A stretch of 64,000 bases of DNA from an uncultured Poribacteria bacterium (GCA_951813545.1 OX638352.1:3426835-3490834), one strand, 5' to 3'. Shown: positions 28,232 to 36,519, counted from the first letter of the stretch. Notes: generated by a model not told the origin, from the sequence alone. Numbers and translations: made by a program.

Positions 28232-29164
28232 TCACGACACCAAACTTTCACTTCTTTGATATTCAGCGAGTTTTTCAAAAAGCAGAAGTTGTTCGGCTCG
28301 TTCTACCGGTTCCTCATGCGAGTGTTTAGGTGTGAAATTCATTACCAATGCCTCAAGCATCGGCTTTCTATTTTTCTCTTTCGCGCCAACGTGATAAAAG
28401 TGTTCTTTGGTTAACACATTAAATTCCGACCACAGCGTCTCAAGAAAGACATTTTCCCTGTACTGATTGCTATGCCAAGTAGATAAGATAAATTTGCAAG
28501 GAGATTGATTCAGAATCTCAAATAGATTACGTTCATTTTCTTCGTCCCAACTATCGAAATAATCGACATGCCGCCCAACATAAGGCGGATCACAATAGAC
28601 AAAATCATCTTCAGAAATCTCTTTAAGTGTTTCTCTAAAATCTTGGCAGATAAAAGACCAATTGGAATACCTTGACATGACGTAAACGTAGTCAACTTGG
28701 TTCACAATCTTTGTAATATATGCTTTGGAAAATCGCTGTGGCTTGTGCCCGAAAGGCACATTAAAGTCCCCTTTACGATTGAACCGAATCATCCCGTTGA
28801 AGCAGCAGCGGTTTAAAAAGAGGAAATCTAAAGGCTCATGCGTTTTATTAAATCGTTCTCGAACTTCATAATAGTAATCTTGCCCACATCTTGATAGTAT
28901 TTCACCATGCTGTTCAAGGAATTTTCTCACTTTCAAACCATCAATCTTTCCATTCGCGATAGCGTTATAGAAGTTAATCAAATGTGGGTTGCTATCTGCA
29001 AAGATCGCGTTGCGCGGTATGATATTGAAACTAACGACTCCTGAACCCATAAAGGGTTCAATCCATGTGCCTTCAAAAGACCAGTCCACAGTTCGTTTTA
29101 TGAAAGGAACAAGTTTACTTTTTATCCCTTGACACTTAATCGGCGGAATCATAACTTTCATCAT
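28232..29164 (-). CDS. N6-adenine DNA methylase of the EcoRV type (D12 class)
   Basis: 310 residues, intact. Methylates adenine using S-adenosylmethionine: motif I EPFMGSG at 36-42, catalytic DPPY at 192-195 within YCDPPYVGRHVDYF. By recall it lines up nearly end to end with M.EcoRV (IPPIKCQGIKSKLVP, NRCCFNGMIRFN, KEHFYHVGAKEKNR), so the predicted target is GATATC, first adenine. Its ATG overlaps the ancestral stop of the nuclease gene in TAATG, so the two formed one coupled unit. The nuclease is broken, leaving this as a solitary methylase. Base composition is more AT-rich than the flanks, suggesting transfer. Confidence 0.93.
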   Translation of the reverse strand: MMKVMIPPIKCQGIKSKLVPFIKRTVDWSFEGTWIEPFMGSGVVSFNIIPRNAIFADSNPHLINFYNAIANGKIDGLKVRKFLEQHGEILSRCGQDYYYEVRERFNKTHEPLDFLFLNRCCFNGMIRFNRKGDFNVPFGHKPQRFSKAYITKIVNQVDYVYVMSRYSNWSFICQDFRETLKEISEDDFVYCDPPYVGRHVDYFDSWDEENERNLFEILNQSPCKFILSTWHSNQYRENVFLETLWSEFNVLTKEHFYHVGAKEKNRKPMLEALVMNFTPKHSHEEPVERAEQLLLFEKLAEYQRSESLVS

Positions 29165-29944
29165 TAGTTTCTACTCCTCACCCGTATTTTTCTCGCTTTA
29201 GGGACAATTAACTCAACCTCCCCACCCCTATATGCAACAAAGTCTTTCAGGTTTCTAATCTGCTTTGTTTTACCCTTTTCTTCCGTGACAGTAATCTTAC
29301 CATAGTTCATCCAATAATCGTCAAACCATTATTCTCCTAAGTCCGAGAACATGCCACGTCCTGAGACTATATCAGTGATTTTATTAATACTTCCGATGTT
29401 CGCAGTATTGCCACTACCGCTCTTGTCACTTGCTATCTTCCATTTCTCTGCGACGAAGAATCTGAAGTCCTTTATAACAGAAGAAATTGAATGCAGTTCT
29501 TCAAATCTATAAGTGTGAGTTTCGTCTACTCCGTCCTCAGTATGTCTGTTGTAAATAATTCCTAAACAGAAATGCCCTTGGTATTGACCATAGGGGAACT
29601 GAATGTTCTTTGAGCTTTCTCTATTTACAAAATATTCTCCATGGGAACCCAATGTGAATCCATTGCAAAACTCAGGATAATTCGGCAAACGATACGTAGT
29701 CTTGAAATCAACAGCGAATTTGATGTGTTCATTGTCCACATGGACGAAAGTGATGTCTGGATAGTAATTCTGATGCTCAGCGAGAACCACCCGGTATCCA
29801 GTCTCTTCAGCGAAACTGAGAATACGAGGGAAGAGATGTATTTCAAGAATCTTCGATATTATTTTGGTGTCGGAAGAAATTGTATAAATATTCCGACATA
29901 CATCAATAAATCCCTTGATACGCCATTGACCATCGTCTGTACTA

Positions 29945-30967
29945 ACGTGAGTTTGAAAAAAGTTTATTACGTTAGAAAAGCAGGGGTAAATCGTTGCTTC
30001 CTTGAAGTTCCAATATGTTCACCGAAGGTTTGGTCTCCAAAAGTTGATACGCAATCAACGCAGAAATAACATTGCCTTGGAAGTTAGCGAAACTTCTATG
30101 CCGACTGTGTTCCACTTGCGTCTGGGTTTTCAACTCCTTGATCACCGATTCAATAAGCGTCCGTTTTTTCACAAGCACCTCATCAGCAATTGATAACTCC
30201 AGGGGTTTCATATTCTTACGGACTTTATAGCAGAGGTGGATACCTTGCGCCTTGAGCAGTTCCCGGAGGTCTTTGGAGATATATCCCTTATCGCCATAGA
30301 GAGTGCCGAACAGTCCATCAGACGATAACTTCCATAAGGGTTGACGGGCATCGGTATTCCCCGGGGGCCCCTCAAAACCTAAGAGATCCCCTTTCTCATT
30401 GATGATGAGGTGGAGTTTAAAACCGTAGAACCACCCCATTGAAGTCTTTGAGCGTCCGGCGTGTGCTGCGAAGACGCGATGTGAGGAAATCCGCTGATTG
30501 TCGCATACCCGCAAACGTGTGGAATCCACGAAGGAGATACCGCTACATTCACACAAGTGCGAAACCTGAAGATAAAGCGTCAAAAGCGTCAACACCTCTT
30601 TCTTGAGTTCGACGAACCGAGAATAACTCACCAGATGTGGAAACGCATTGACCCAGTAGACACGGACGTGTTTTTCGTAAAAGCGTTTGAACGTCCGATA
30701 CCCACTTTGATGGAACGCAACAAGGAGCGGCATCACTTCGCTCGGATGTAGGTGCCGAGGCCGTCCGCGTGTTTCCGGGGGTGTCCTCTCTGGTAGACAA
30801 TGCGTTACCTGCCATTTTTCGTAAGCGAGAAAAAAGTCGTCCATTTTACAGAAAAGTGTTATGATATCCATCAGAGAACTCCTTTGGGTTATAGAGATGT
30901 GATAACTCCATTATACCAAAGGGGTTCTCTTTATACAAAAACTTTCAATTATTTATCAAACTCACGT
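29945..30967 (-). mobile_element. IS982-family insertion sequence inside the nuclease gene
   Basis: Inverted ends ACGTGAGTTTGA at 29945-29956 and 30956-30967; direct repeat TACTA at 29940-29944 and 30968-30972. The 1023-bp length fits IS982 elements. It contains one intact transposase and interrupts the EcoRV-like gene after about 27 codons. Related debris: the relic at 34565-35487 and the miniature element at 59452-59651. Confidence 0.93.
29972..30871 (-). CDS. IS982-family transposase
   Basis: 299 residues, intact, the normal length. Family start FCKMDDFFLAYEKW and SEVMPLLVAFHQSGYRTFKRFY. Candidate DDE triad D116 (FVDSTRLRVCD), D194 (LYGDKGYISK) and E241 (RTLIESVIKELK). AAAGGAG sits 7 bases before ATG 30871. 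It runs in the same direction as the interrupted nuclease gene. No defect seen, so it may still move and mobilise the short derivative at 59452. Confidence 0.94.
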   Translation of the reverse strand: MDIITLFCKMDDFFLAYEKWQVTHCLPERTPPETRGRPRHLHPSEVMPLLVAFHQSGYRTFKRFYEKHVRVYWVNAFPHLVSYSRFVELKKEVLTLLTLYLQVSHLCECSGISFVDSTRLRVCDNQRISSHRVFAAHAGRSKTSMGWFYGFKLHLIINEKGDLLGFEGPPGNTDARQPLWKLSSDGLFGTLYGDKGYISKDLRELLKAQGIHLCYKVRKNMKPLELSIADEVLVKKRTLIESVIKELKTQTQVEHSRHRSFANFQGNVISALIAYQLLETKPSVNILELQGSNDLPLLF

Positions 30968-31026
30968 TACTAACATGTTCGTCAAGTGATGAGACGGATT
31001 GAGTTAGTGCGAGAAAAAACTCCTGC

Positions 31027-31116
31027 TTAATTTGAAAATCTCGGTTCATGCATAAATCCTTTTCTATTCCTCTTGTCAGAGAATATCAGAATCAAAATCA
31101 ACGATACATATCTCAT
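31027..31116 (-). CDS. Possible 29-residue leader ORF overlapping the nuclease start
   Basis: ATG 31116 is preceded by AGGAG (31125-31129) with 8-base spacing, a better ribosome site than most in this window. It encodes MRYVSLILILIFSDKRNRKG and nine more residues, and its stop at 31027 lies 20 bases inside the nuclease gene in another frame. A hydrophobic start and charged end are visible, with no family. It could be a leader that sets nuclease translation, or chance. It is not a controller (C) protein, which would be a 70-90 residue HTH. Confidence 0.3.
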   Translation of the reverse strand: MRYVSLILILIFSDKRNRKGFMHEPRFSN

Positions 31117-31246
31117 AATTCTATCTCCTTTTCAGAATATGCCATTGAATATGCCTTACAAGAGACATTGAAACTGCTTCTATTTATCATCGCAACAGGC
31201 ATTAAACAACTCTTTGGCTAAAGGTAGCGACTTGGGTCATTTTAAT

Positions 31247-31398
31247 AGGACTTACGCAAATTGAGCAGATATCGGTCACTTAGACGCAAAAAGCGGCAAT
31301 TTCCGTCCTTTAAACCCCCTAAAGAATCAACGGTATGAATGCCTTATGGCATTCCCTGCCCCTTATCAGCGGACTTTAAGATGGAGTGCGTAAGTCCT
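31247..31398. mobile_element. Miniature inverted-repeat element, AGGACTTACGC family
   Basis: Ends AGGACTTACGCA (31247-31258) and TGCGTAAGTCCT (31387-31398), about 152 bp, no coding capacity; interior differs from the other copies. Flanks are TTAA-rich (TTTAAT left, ATTTAAG right). It sits 16 bases beyond the stop codon of the radical SAM gene. The preceding 31130-31246 shows nothing recognisable. Confidence 0.7.
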
Positions 31399-31413
31399 AT
31401 TTAAGCAATACGC

Positions 31414-32970
31414 TCAAGGCGACTTTTCCAACTGCGTTAACGACTTCTCCTCTGACTTGAGATAGGCATTCGGGTCATGATACAATGCTCCCTCCGGAAG
31501 CCATTCCCATAACGGTCCCAAACTCTTTCGTATCCGCTCCACATAGAACTGTGGAATTTCTGTGGTTTCCCCTTCAAGAAAAGGTCGAATCTGCGGGTCT
31601 TCATCCAGTCGTCTCCGGACTTCACGGTAGTACTTGAGCTGCTCAAACCATGGCAAAACACGGATAATGTTCAGCCACCGAGCGGTCGAATGCGGAATCG
31701 CCTTGTAACTGTTATAGAGGGTTTGCCATGAAATGTTATGTTTAATCAAATCAATGACATTATCGTAAAAAGTATCCCACGTATAGTTTTCCGGTTTCAT
31801 ATTCATACCACGCTTGCTGTCAAGAAAATAAAACGGAATCGGCAGAACACGACCCGCTCGTTGATATTCAAGATTCAAGGGTGCTGCCTGTCCGTATGCT
31901 GTCAATAGCAAATAAGCAGGATAGGCACCCGGGGTTATATCGAGGAAGTGTTTCGTAAGTTCAAAGGGTTCGGTACCTTCGTCAACATCAAGTCCGAACA
32001 CGAAGTTGGTTTGGACGTAGGGAACGTATCTCAGAATCATGTTCACCTGCTCTGAGACCTGTCGGACTTTGTTGATGCCGCTATGTTTCCCTGTTTTCGA
32101 TTTGTTCCCAAAGTCTTGCCACGACTCAATCCCGGGCAACATCATCTTAAACCCGTTTCGCTGCAGCCGTTTCATGTGCGGTTCCGAGAGGATCGACAAA
32201 CTGCTCTCGGCGATGAAGTCTATGCTATCTGGCGGCACCGCGTCTTCGATCGCAGACAGGTAATCATCAAATCGGATACCGAAGTTCGGATCGTGCCATC
32301 CAACGAGGGGTCGCTTAAACTTCCCTAAGAGGAAACGTAGGTCTGCTTTGATGACATCAAAGTCCAGAGGTTGATAGGGAACAACCGAATCAATACAAAA
32401 ACTACACGTGTATGGACACCCCATGCTGCCGAGCATTGGAACTGCTTTAATCCACGGGGCTTTTCGATGGCTGAGTTTTATGAATTTCCAACGCTCTTGC
32501 ACGCTGGGGAGTGTCACGGGTTGTCCGTTCGCCGAGAGGTGAACACCGATAGGGCGATGCGGAGAACAGTCTCGCAAAAGCTCTTGGATAGTGTCTTTGT
32601 CCGTAAAACCCAGAACGTAATCGAAATACTTCTGTGCATCTTGAGGGTAGCACCGGGCGTGAGGACCCCCAAGTACAGTGACTGCACCTCTGGATCGAAA
32701 GAGATTGCTCAAAGCGTATGCGAGTTGGGCTCCCTGCGAGAACGTTCCTATAACAACGAGATCCAGCGTTTCAGGGAATTCCTCAATAGGATTTTCAAGA
32801 CCCGTATAACAGACGAAGGTGACATCATGTCCTGCTTCTTCGCACCATACGGCGATAGTTTGGGGCATGATGCTTGCCAGATTCGCGTGCATCGTCCGTG
32901 CCCACAGGTTTCGTGTCGGTCCTTTAGCCACAAGGTCGATGATACCAATTTGGAGTTTCCGCATAATCAT
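31414..32970 (-). CDS. B12-binding-type radical SAM protein
   Basis: 518 residues. N-terminal cobalamin-binding-like Rossmann domain (about 1-150, LDLVVIGTFSQGAQLAYAL and VTVLGGPHARCYP), then a radical SAM barrel whose [4Fe-4S] ligands are C185-x3-C189-x2-C192 (GCPYTCSFC). Such proteins use 5'-deoxyadenosyl radicals for methylation or C-C chemistry; substrate unknown. A DxHxxG-type cobalamin motif is not obvious, so B12 binding may be base-off without it. The right end of the IsrB transposon lies only 12 bases upstream of the start, so the original promoter and ribosome site have been displaced or replaced. Confidence 0.85.
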   Translation of the reverse strand: MIMRKLQIGIIDLVAKGPTRNLWARTMHANLASIMPQTIAVWCEEAGHDVTFVCYTGLENPIEEFPETLDLVVIGTFSQGAQLAYALSNLFRSRGAVTVLGGPHARCYPQDAQKYFDYVLGFTDKDTIQELLRDCSPHRPIGVHLSANGQPVTLPSVQERWKFIKLSHRKAPWIKAVPMLGSMGCPYTCSFCIDSVVPYQPLDFDVIKADLRFLLGKFKRPLVGWHDPNFGIRFDDYLSAIEDAVPPDSIDFIAESSLSILSEPHMKRLQRNGFKMMLPGIESWQDFGNKSKTGKHSGINKVRQVSEQVNMILRYVPYVQTNFVFGLDVDEGTEPFELTKHFLDITPGAYPAYLLLTAYGQAAPLNLEYQRAGRVLPIPFYFLDSKRGMNMKPENYTWDTFYDNVIDLIKHNISWQTLYNSYKAIPHSTARWLNIIRVLPWFEQLKYYREVRRRLDEDPQIRPFLEGETTEIPQFYVERIRKSLGPLWEWLPEGALYHDPNAYLKSEEKSLTQLEKSP

Positions 32971-33088
32971 TCATCAATCTTCGGGCAGGAGGCCCCATGC
33001 TTTAGGTTGGGGAGGAATGCCCGCTCCTATAGTTAAAGTTAAGCCGTGTTAAAACTTTGAAACTGTTTGCCTTCGCGCTTGTTGTTAA

Positions 33089-34030
33089 TCATTTTCCGGC
33101 AAGGTTATAGAGAGCAAACAACCTTTTTGCGTTTATGCCTCCCAAACGTGTTAATCCATGTTTCACATGCTTGACCAGCGTATGCTTTACGAGCCCATTT
33201 GCCAACACTGTTCCACCATACCTTGACCGGATCCTGCCCTTTTTCGGTTGTTCTCTGTGGAGAGTTCTTCGCTGAATAGGTATAGGCGATATACAGAATA
33301 TATCAGTGTTATCCACTTTAGCAGTGCCACCGATAGTGTAATATGCCAGACACCAACTATCTACACAATGTACGTCAAACGTTTCTGAAAGTTTCTTGGA
33401 GGATTTCTTCAGCCCAAGTCTATTCCGAATCTCTTTTGTTTGCCAACCTTGTAAAGTTAGCAACTCCCAACGTTTCTCTATTTCAGCATAGAACCATTGT
33501 TTGCCGACTTCAAGTGGAGAAAAAGAAGTGTTCCACTTCTTGGCATGCTCTATTGTTCTCGCCTTAATATCCTCAACACAGATATGTGTAATAGGATATA
33601 ACTTTGAAAACCAATCAAGTATCCGTAGTTTCCAATCCCACCTCGCACGTGTGCCAGCCGGAATACGTTCCTTGTTAGTCAGACGATTCGTTCTGTTTTC
33701 TCGGTTTGGACACTTTCGAGAACGCCTACCTCTACGAAGTTCACGACGCTCTTCAACTTTCTTACCTACTTTGTTATGGGCATCTGCCTGCACATTGAAA
33801 TACGTATGTGATGCTGATTTAACGGTAAAGCCCTCTTTTTTGCTGCCAGGGTCTACACCGACAGCAATCTCTTGATCACATCGTTTTGAAGGTTCTCTGT
33901 TGAGTCTTACACAGAATACCCCGTTGCTCCAAAACGGTGTTGCCTTCCCTGATTTTATCCACTTCGCTGCCCGGGAAGGACGTGTCGGCATCAATGGATT
34001 TTGATTCTTATCTACAACTGGGACAAACAT
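33089..34030 (-). CDS. IsrB-like RNA-guided nickase (IscB family without HNH)
   Basis: 313 residues from ATG 34030 (GGAAG 9 bases before); a GTG at 34075 is possible. Starts with the PLMP domain (VVDKNQNPLMPTRPSRAAKW), then RuvC-I AVGVDPGSKKEGF, an arginine-rich bridge helix RRELRRGRRSRK, RuvC-II THICVEDIK and RuvC-III DVHCVDSWCLA. No HNH cysteine/histidine cluster lies between RuvC-II and RuvC-III; that stretch is only helices (GKQWFYAEIEKRWELL). IscB has HNH and makes double-strand breaks; IsrB, the HNH-less form, nicks under guidance of an omega RNA. The three acidic RuvC residues look conserved (D, E, D), so it may be active. Confidence 0.82.
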   Translation of the reverse strand: MFVPVVDKNQNPLMPTRPSRAAKWIKSGKATPFWSNGVFCVRLNREPSKRCDQEIAVGVDPGSKKEGFTVKSASHTYFNVQADAHNKVGKKVEERRELRRGRRSRKCPNRENRTNRLTNKERIPAGTRARWDWKLRILDWFSKLYPITHICVEDIKARTIEHAKKWNTSFSPLEVGKQWFYAEIEKRWELLTLQGWQTKEIRNRLGLKKSSKKLSETFDVHCVDSWCLAYYTIGGTAKVDNTDIFCISPIPIQRRTLHREQPKKGRIRSRYGGTVLANGLVKHTLVKHVKHGLTRLGGINAKRLFALYNLAGK

Positions 34031-34238
34031 AGTTTGTAACTTCCTTGCGGATATGTATTTCCCCATCCAGATCACGATATCCGAGAGGAATCAGACTTGG
34101 GGAGCATCCGAAACGTCGGGCTGGCTGCCACACCAAGATACCGCGATATTTTACTGTAGTCAATAGTTTAACTTGTGGGTCCCCGTGTGGCTACGGATAT
34201 TCACAGGTTTCCCCATGCTTTAGCTCGGGGTTATTGAC
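34031..34238 (-). ncRNA. Candidate omega RNA for the IsrB protein
   Basis: The region between the left end and the isrB start, read on the minus strand, can form two long-range stems that cross: GTCAATA (34238-34232) with TATTGAC (34165-34159), and GCCACAC (34191-34185) with GTGTGGC (34133-34127). A hairpin CCCC/GGGG lies at 34211-34230. Crossing stems and location 5' of the ORF are the features of HEARO/omega RNAs of IscB and IsrB. In that family the guide is the flanking sequence just 5' of the scaffold, here 34239 to about 34260, read as TACAAAAAGGA next to the scaffold. Confidence 0.5.
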
Positions 34239-34564
34239 TCCTTTTTGTAGGACAATAATGAGGTAACCAAACATGGATCCAATGAATGATTACGTTTAAA
34301 CCATCGCCTAATTATTGAAGTGGTGTCCGCTGCCACTCCAACAGCAAATCCGTAAAAAATGTATGTCTTGAACAAATAGGAGGCCCAAAAGTCACAAATA
34401 ACTTAGCGGAACGAATAAATTTTGCACCATGCAGCATAAGGCGTTCTGCCCCTTTAAGAAAACAGGAATTGTCGGAACATCTGAATGATGGACAATAGAA
34501 CTAACTCCTTTTCACTTTTCCTAAAATGCCTTCAGGGAAAATGACAACTGTTTTTCCTATCCTT
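34239..34564 (-). other. Gene-free stretch with a possible protein-coding remnant
   Basis: No complete gene. On the minus strand one frame stays open for about 57 codons (roughly 34225-34405) and reads like a membrane-protein tail (KTYIFYGFAVGVAADTTSI, RRWFKRNHS), but it has no start codon and runs into the transposon left end. It may be the 3' part of a gene destroyed upstream. Nothing else recognised. Confidence 0.3.
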
Positions 34565-34726
34565 AACGTGAGTTCCATAAAAAAATAAGGGTATGTTAAT
34601 AAGAGTATGTTATTAAAGGGAACCCGTTTAGTATAATGTGGTAAGCTAACGCCTCACAAAAGGAGTTCTCTTCGCATATTGTATCACTTTTCTGTGAAAT
34701 AGACGACTTTTTTCTGGCGTTTGAAA

Positions 34727-34822
34727 AATATGTGGACAGTTGTTCAGTGAAGGAACCCTCACAGTCGCTGGCGAGGATTGTATCCTCGCTAGCCCACAAT
34801 GTCCAAGTAATTGTAGACTTTA
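34727..34822 (+). repeat. TGT-loop hairpin repeat, copy A
   Basis: Starts AATATGTGGACAGTTGTTCAG, centre GCGAGGAT-TGT-ATCCTCGC (34771-34789), end CAATGTCCAAGTAATTGTAG. Copies at 60733-60852 (same strand) and 59361-59442 (opposite strand). Confidence 0.75.
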
Positions 34823-35339
34823 CTATAAAGTCATACCATTTCTATTTGGATGGTTTTCATAATAGGTCGTCCTTAGCAGTCACCTGATAAGGAAGATTTA
34901 GGACGTTTCTTACACAACAGCGAAAACGTCTGATCTGCTTTATGAAGGCAGTGGTGAAAAAACAACAAAAAATCAGATACCACAGAAAACCACAGGATTT
35001 TCGGTTCTCACAAAATTGACGAAAAACCTAAGCTGCCAAAGGTCTGCGAAGCGATTTTGAAAAATTTCAAAAGTTTCATATCGGTCAAATTTCTGTGGTG
35101 AATTCGAGAGGTAATCGCGGCGTTTAAGGTGATAGGAGTCGAAGGGGTTAGCAACTTTGAGAGTAAAATAAGACTAAAATGTGAACCATAGATATACTAT
35201 ATGTTAACTTTCACAATACATATAGTTATGAGCGTTATTCAATTAGATATGGTATCAGTATCGGACTTTCAAGGACTATTATCTCAAAGAGGGTTGTATG
35301 GAGTGGGCGTTTGCAAATCTGGTGAGCTATAATTGATGT
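34823..35339. other. Gene-free AT-rich stretch
   Basis: No open frame of note and no family recognised. One inverted repeat, ACTATATGT (35196-35204) / ACATATAGT (35218-35226), could be a binding site or hairpin. Probably debris that replaced the middle of the IS982 relic. Confidence 0.4.
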
Positions 35340-35497
35340 GGTGATGCTCATGGAGAGGGTGATTGGGCAGCTGAACAGTCGACGCAACTTCAACATACCC
35401 GGCATCGGAGTTTCGCCAACTTTCGAGTGAATATCGTTTCAGCGTTGATTGCCTATACGTATTTGGAAAAGAAACCGACACTGAAGCTGCGCGCGAT

Positions 35498-36322
35498 TCA
35501 ATACTCACCGCGTGCGTTCCAGCCGGGATACTGCTCTTCTAACGCCTCAAGCGTTTGTGGTGTGTAGTATGGATGTCCAGCAGGTGGGAACCGAAAAACC
35601 TCGCGCTCCGCGGCTGTCAGAGTGCCGATGAATTTCGAGAATGTCGGATTCCGACCTTTGTCTGTGTAGTGCCGGAAGCCTTCCCAATAGTGGTCTGCCC
35701 GTCCTAAACCGAAGCCCCACGTAAAGCGTTGACCGTCCTCCCGTAGATAATCACTTGCTGAATGCAGTGTATAGTTGTTGAAGATACAGAGGGTTCCGCC
35801 TTTACAAACAAGGGGTTCGTATTTAGAGGTATCCCGTCCTTGGTCCTTAGCAAGTAGTCTAAGCGGTGCCTGATCTTTGTCAACATCCTCAAGGTGTACC
35901 CAAAAGCCGAGTTGCCCGAATTCACGAGCACTCTCGGACTGTGGTAGCAATGAGTTGTTGCCGTTATCAATGTGCAAATTGCTTGGATCGCTATCAACAC
36001 CGGGACCTTTAAATCCGGGGTAGCGTGCAATCATACACCCGGCCCTGAAGTGAATGTGCTCCGTTTTCAGGAATTTACGTGCGAATTTCCATGCATGGTG
36101 GTCCACGATTCCGCGCAGTAACGCCATTTCAGCGGGCGGGAATTCGGTCAAAATCGCTCTACCGGTTGGTGGGTCATCCTTAACTTCTTCCCATGTCGGG
36201 AGTACACGACGTTGGGCAGCTTGCATCTCCACAAGTTGTTCACCTGAATAGTAGTCGGGTACAATTAAATAGCCTTTCGCTAAGAGTTCATCAAGCTGTG
36301 TATCGGTAAATTTCTTAGGCAT
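35498..36322 (-). CDS. Phytanoyl-CoA dioxygenase family protein
   Basis: 274 residues. Fe(II)/2-oxoglutarate oxygenase fold: iron ligands H117-x-D119 (NLHIDNGNN) and H187 (LHSASDYL), with R199 (DGQRFTWGF) for 2-oxoglutarate. It hydroxylates a small organic substrate; which one is unknown. Such genes are strongly expanded in Poribacteria and some marine lineages. It starts at ATG 36322 with a weak GGAGGT-like site (CAACGGAGGTC) upstream. The 3' end abuts the IS982 relic (11 bases), so the insertion nearly reached the stop codon. Confidence 0.88.
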   Translation of the reverse strand: MPKKFTDTQLDELLAKGYLIVPDYYSGEQLVEMQAAQRRVLPTWEEVKDDPPTGRAILTEFPPAEMALLRGIVDHHAWKFARKFLKTEHIHFRAGCMIARYPGFKGPGVDSDPSNLHIDNGNNSLLPQSESAREFGQLGFWVHLEDVDKDQAPLRLLAKDQGRDTSKYEPLVCKGGTLCIFNNYTLHSASDYLREDGQRFTWGFGLGRADHYWEGFRHYTDKGRNPTFSKFIGTLTAAEREVFRFPPAGHPYYTPQTLEALEEQYPGWNARGEY

Positions 36323-36434
36323 ATTGACCTCCGTTGGAGAAGTAGGGTGAGTTTGGACAAGAACAGGTTAAAAATTTTTGCTGACTAACCTTGACAACCA
36401 AAATGAGTGGCAAAGCCCGTCAGCAAAATTGAAA

Positions 36435-36507
36435 CTCCCCCAGACGGACTCGAACCGCCGACACGATGGTTAACAGCCATCTGCTCTACCGACTGAGCTA
36501 TGGGGGA
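36435..36507 (-). tRNA. tRNA-Asn (anticodon GTT)
   Basis: Cloverleaf of 73 nt: acceptor TCCCCCA / TGGGGGA with G discriminator, D arm GCTC..GAGC, anticodon stem-loop with CTGTTAA (GTT), and T arm GGCGG TTCGAGT CCGTC. CCA is not encoded. A perfect promoter lies just upstream. Confidence 0.97.
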
Positions 36508-36519
36508 ATGTTAATATTA

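Larger units (their letters stand above)
29164..31049 (-). pseudogene. EcoRV-type restriction endonuclease, split by IS982 and stopped early
   Basis: Reading from ATG 31049 (AAGGA 7 bases before), the frame gives MNRDFQIKQEFFLALTQSV, is cut by an IS982 element (29945-30967), and resumes in the same frame once one TACTA duplication is removed. The restored protein has 285 codons. It keeps the EcoRV landmarks: SDTKIISKIL, catalytic NYYPDI and VDFKTTY (Asp, Asp-x-Lys; EcoRV D74, D90, K92), and the recognition loop SGSGNTANIGSI. A second lesion, TAA at 29329-29331, truncates it after FSDLGE; the same frame continues 54 codons (WFDDYWMNYG onward) to the original stop at 29164-29166. An open piece from GTG 29790 to 29329 survives but lacks both ends, so it should be inactive. 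Confidence 0.93.
32982..34238 (-). mobile_element. IS200/IS605-like transposon carrying IsrB and no TnpA
   Basis: Right end: nested stem CGGGCA (32982-32987) / TGCCCG (33018-33023) enclosing CCCCA / TGGGG (32993-32997 / 33008-33012) around ATGCTTTAGGT. Left end: GTCAATAACCCC (34238-34227) with hairpin CCCC(34211)/GGGG(34230). Such subterminal hairpins are what Y1 transposases recognise; no inverted repeats or target duplication are expected. The element has no tnpA of its own, so it needs one supplied in trans. Boundaries are estimated from these structures. Confidence 0.65.
34565..35487 (+). pseudogene. Decayed IS982 copy: 5' and 3' remnants
   Basis: Left end: ACGTGAGTT at 34565, then at 34615-34735 sequence matching the upstream and start region of the intact IS982 gene (GTTTAGTATAATG, AAAGGAGTTCTCT, ATCACTTTTCTGTGAAAT, GACGACTTTTTTCT). 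Right part: 35395-35470 encodes HTRHRSFANFRVNIVSALI then AYTYLEKKP, the transposase C-terminus. Between them lie about 600 bases that do not match, including a hairpin repeat (34727-34822). Orientation is opposite to the intact copy. Confidence 0.75.

Noticed and set aside
31027..31116. Controller protein gene for the restriction system
   Set aside because: Only 29 codons and no helix-turn-helix; reported as a leader ORF at low confidence.
32371..33036. 221-codon open frame opposite the radical SAM gene
   Set aside because: Antisense to a well-supported gene and crosses the transposon right end.
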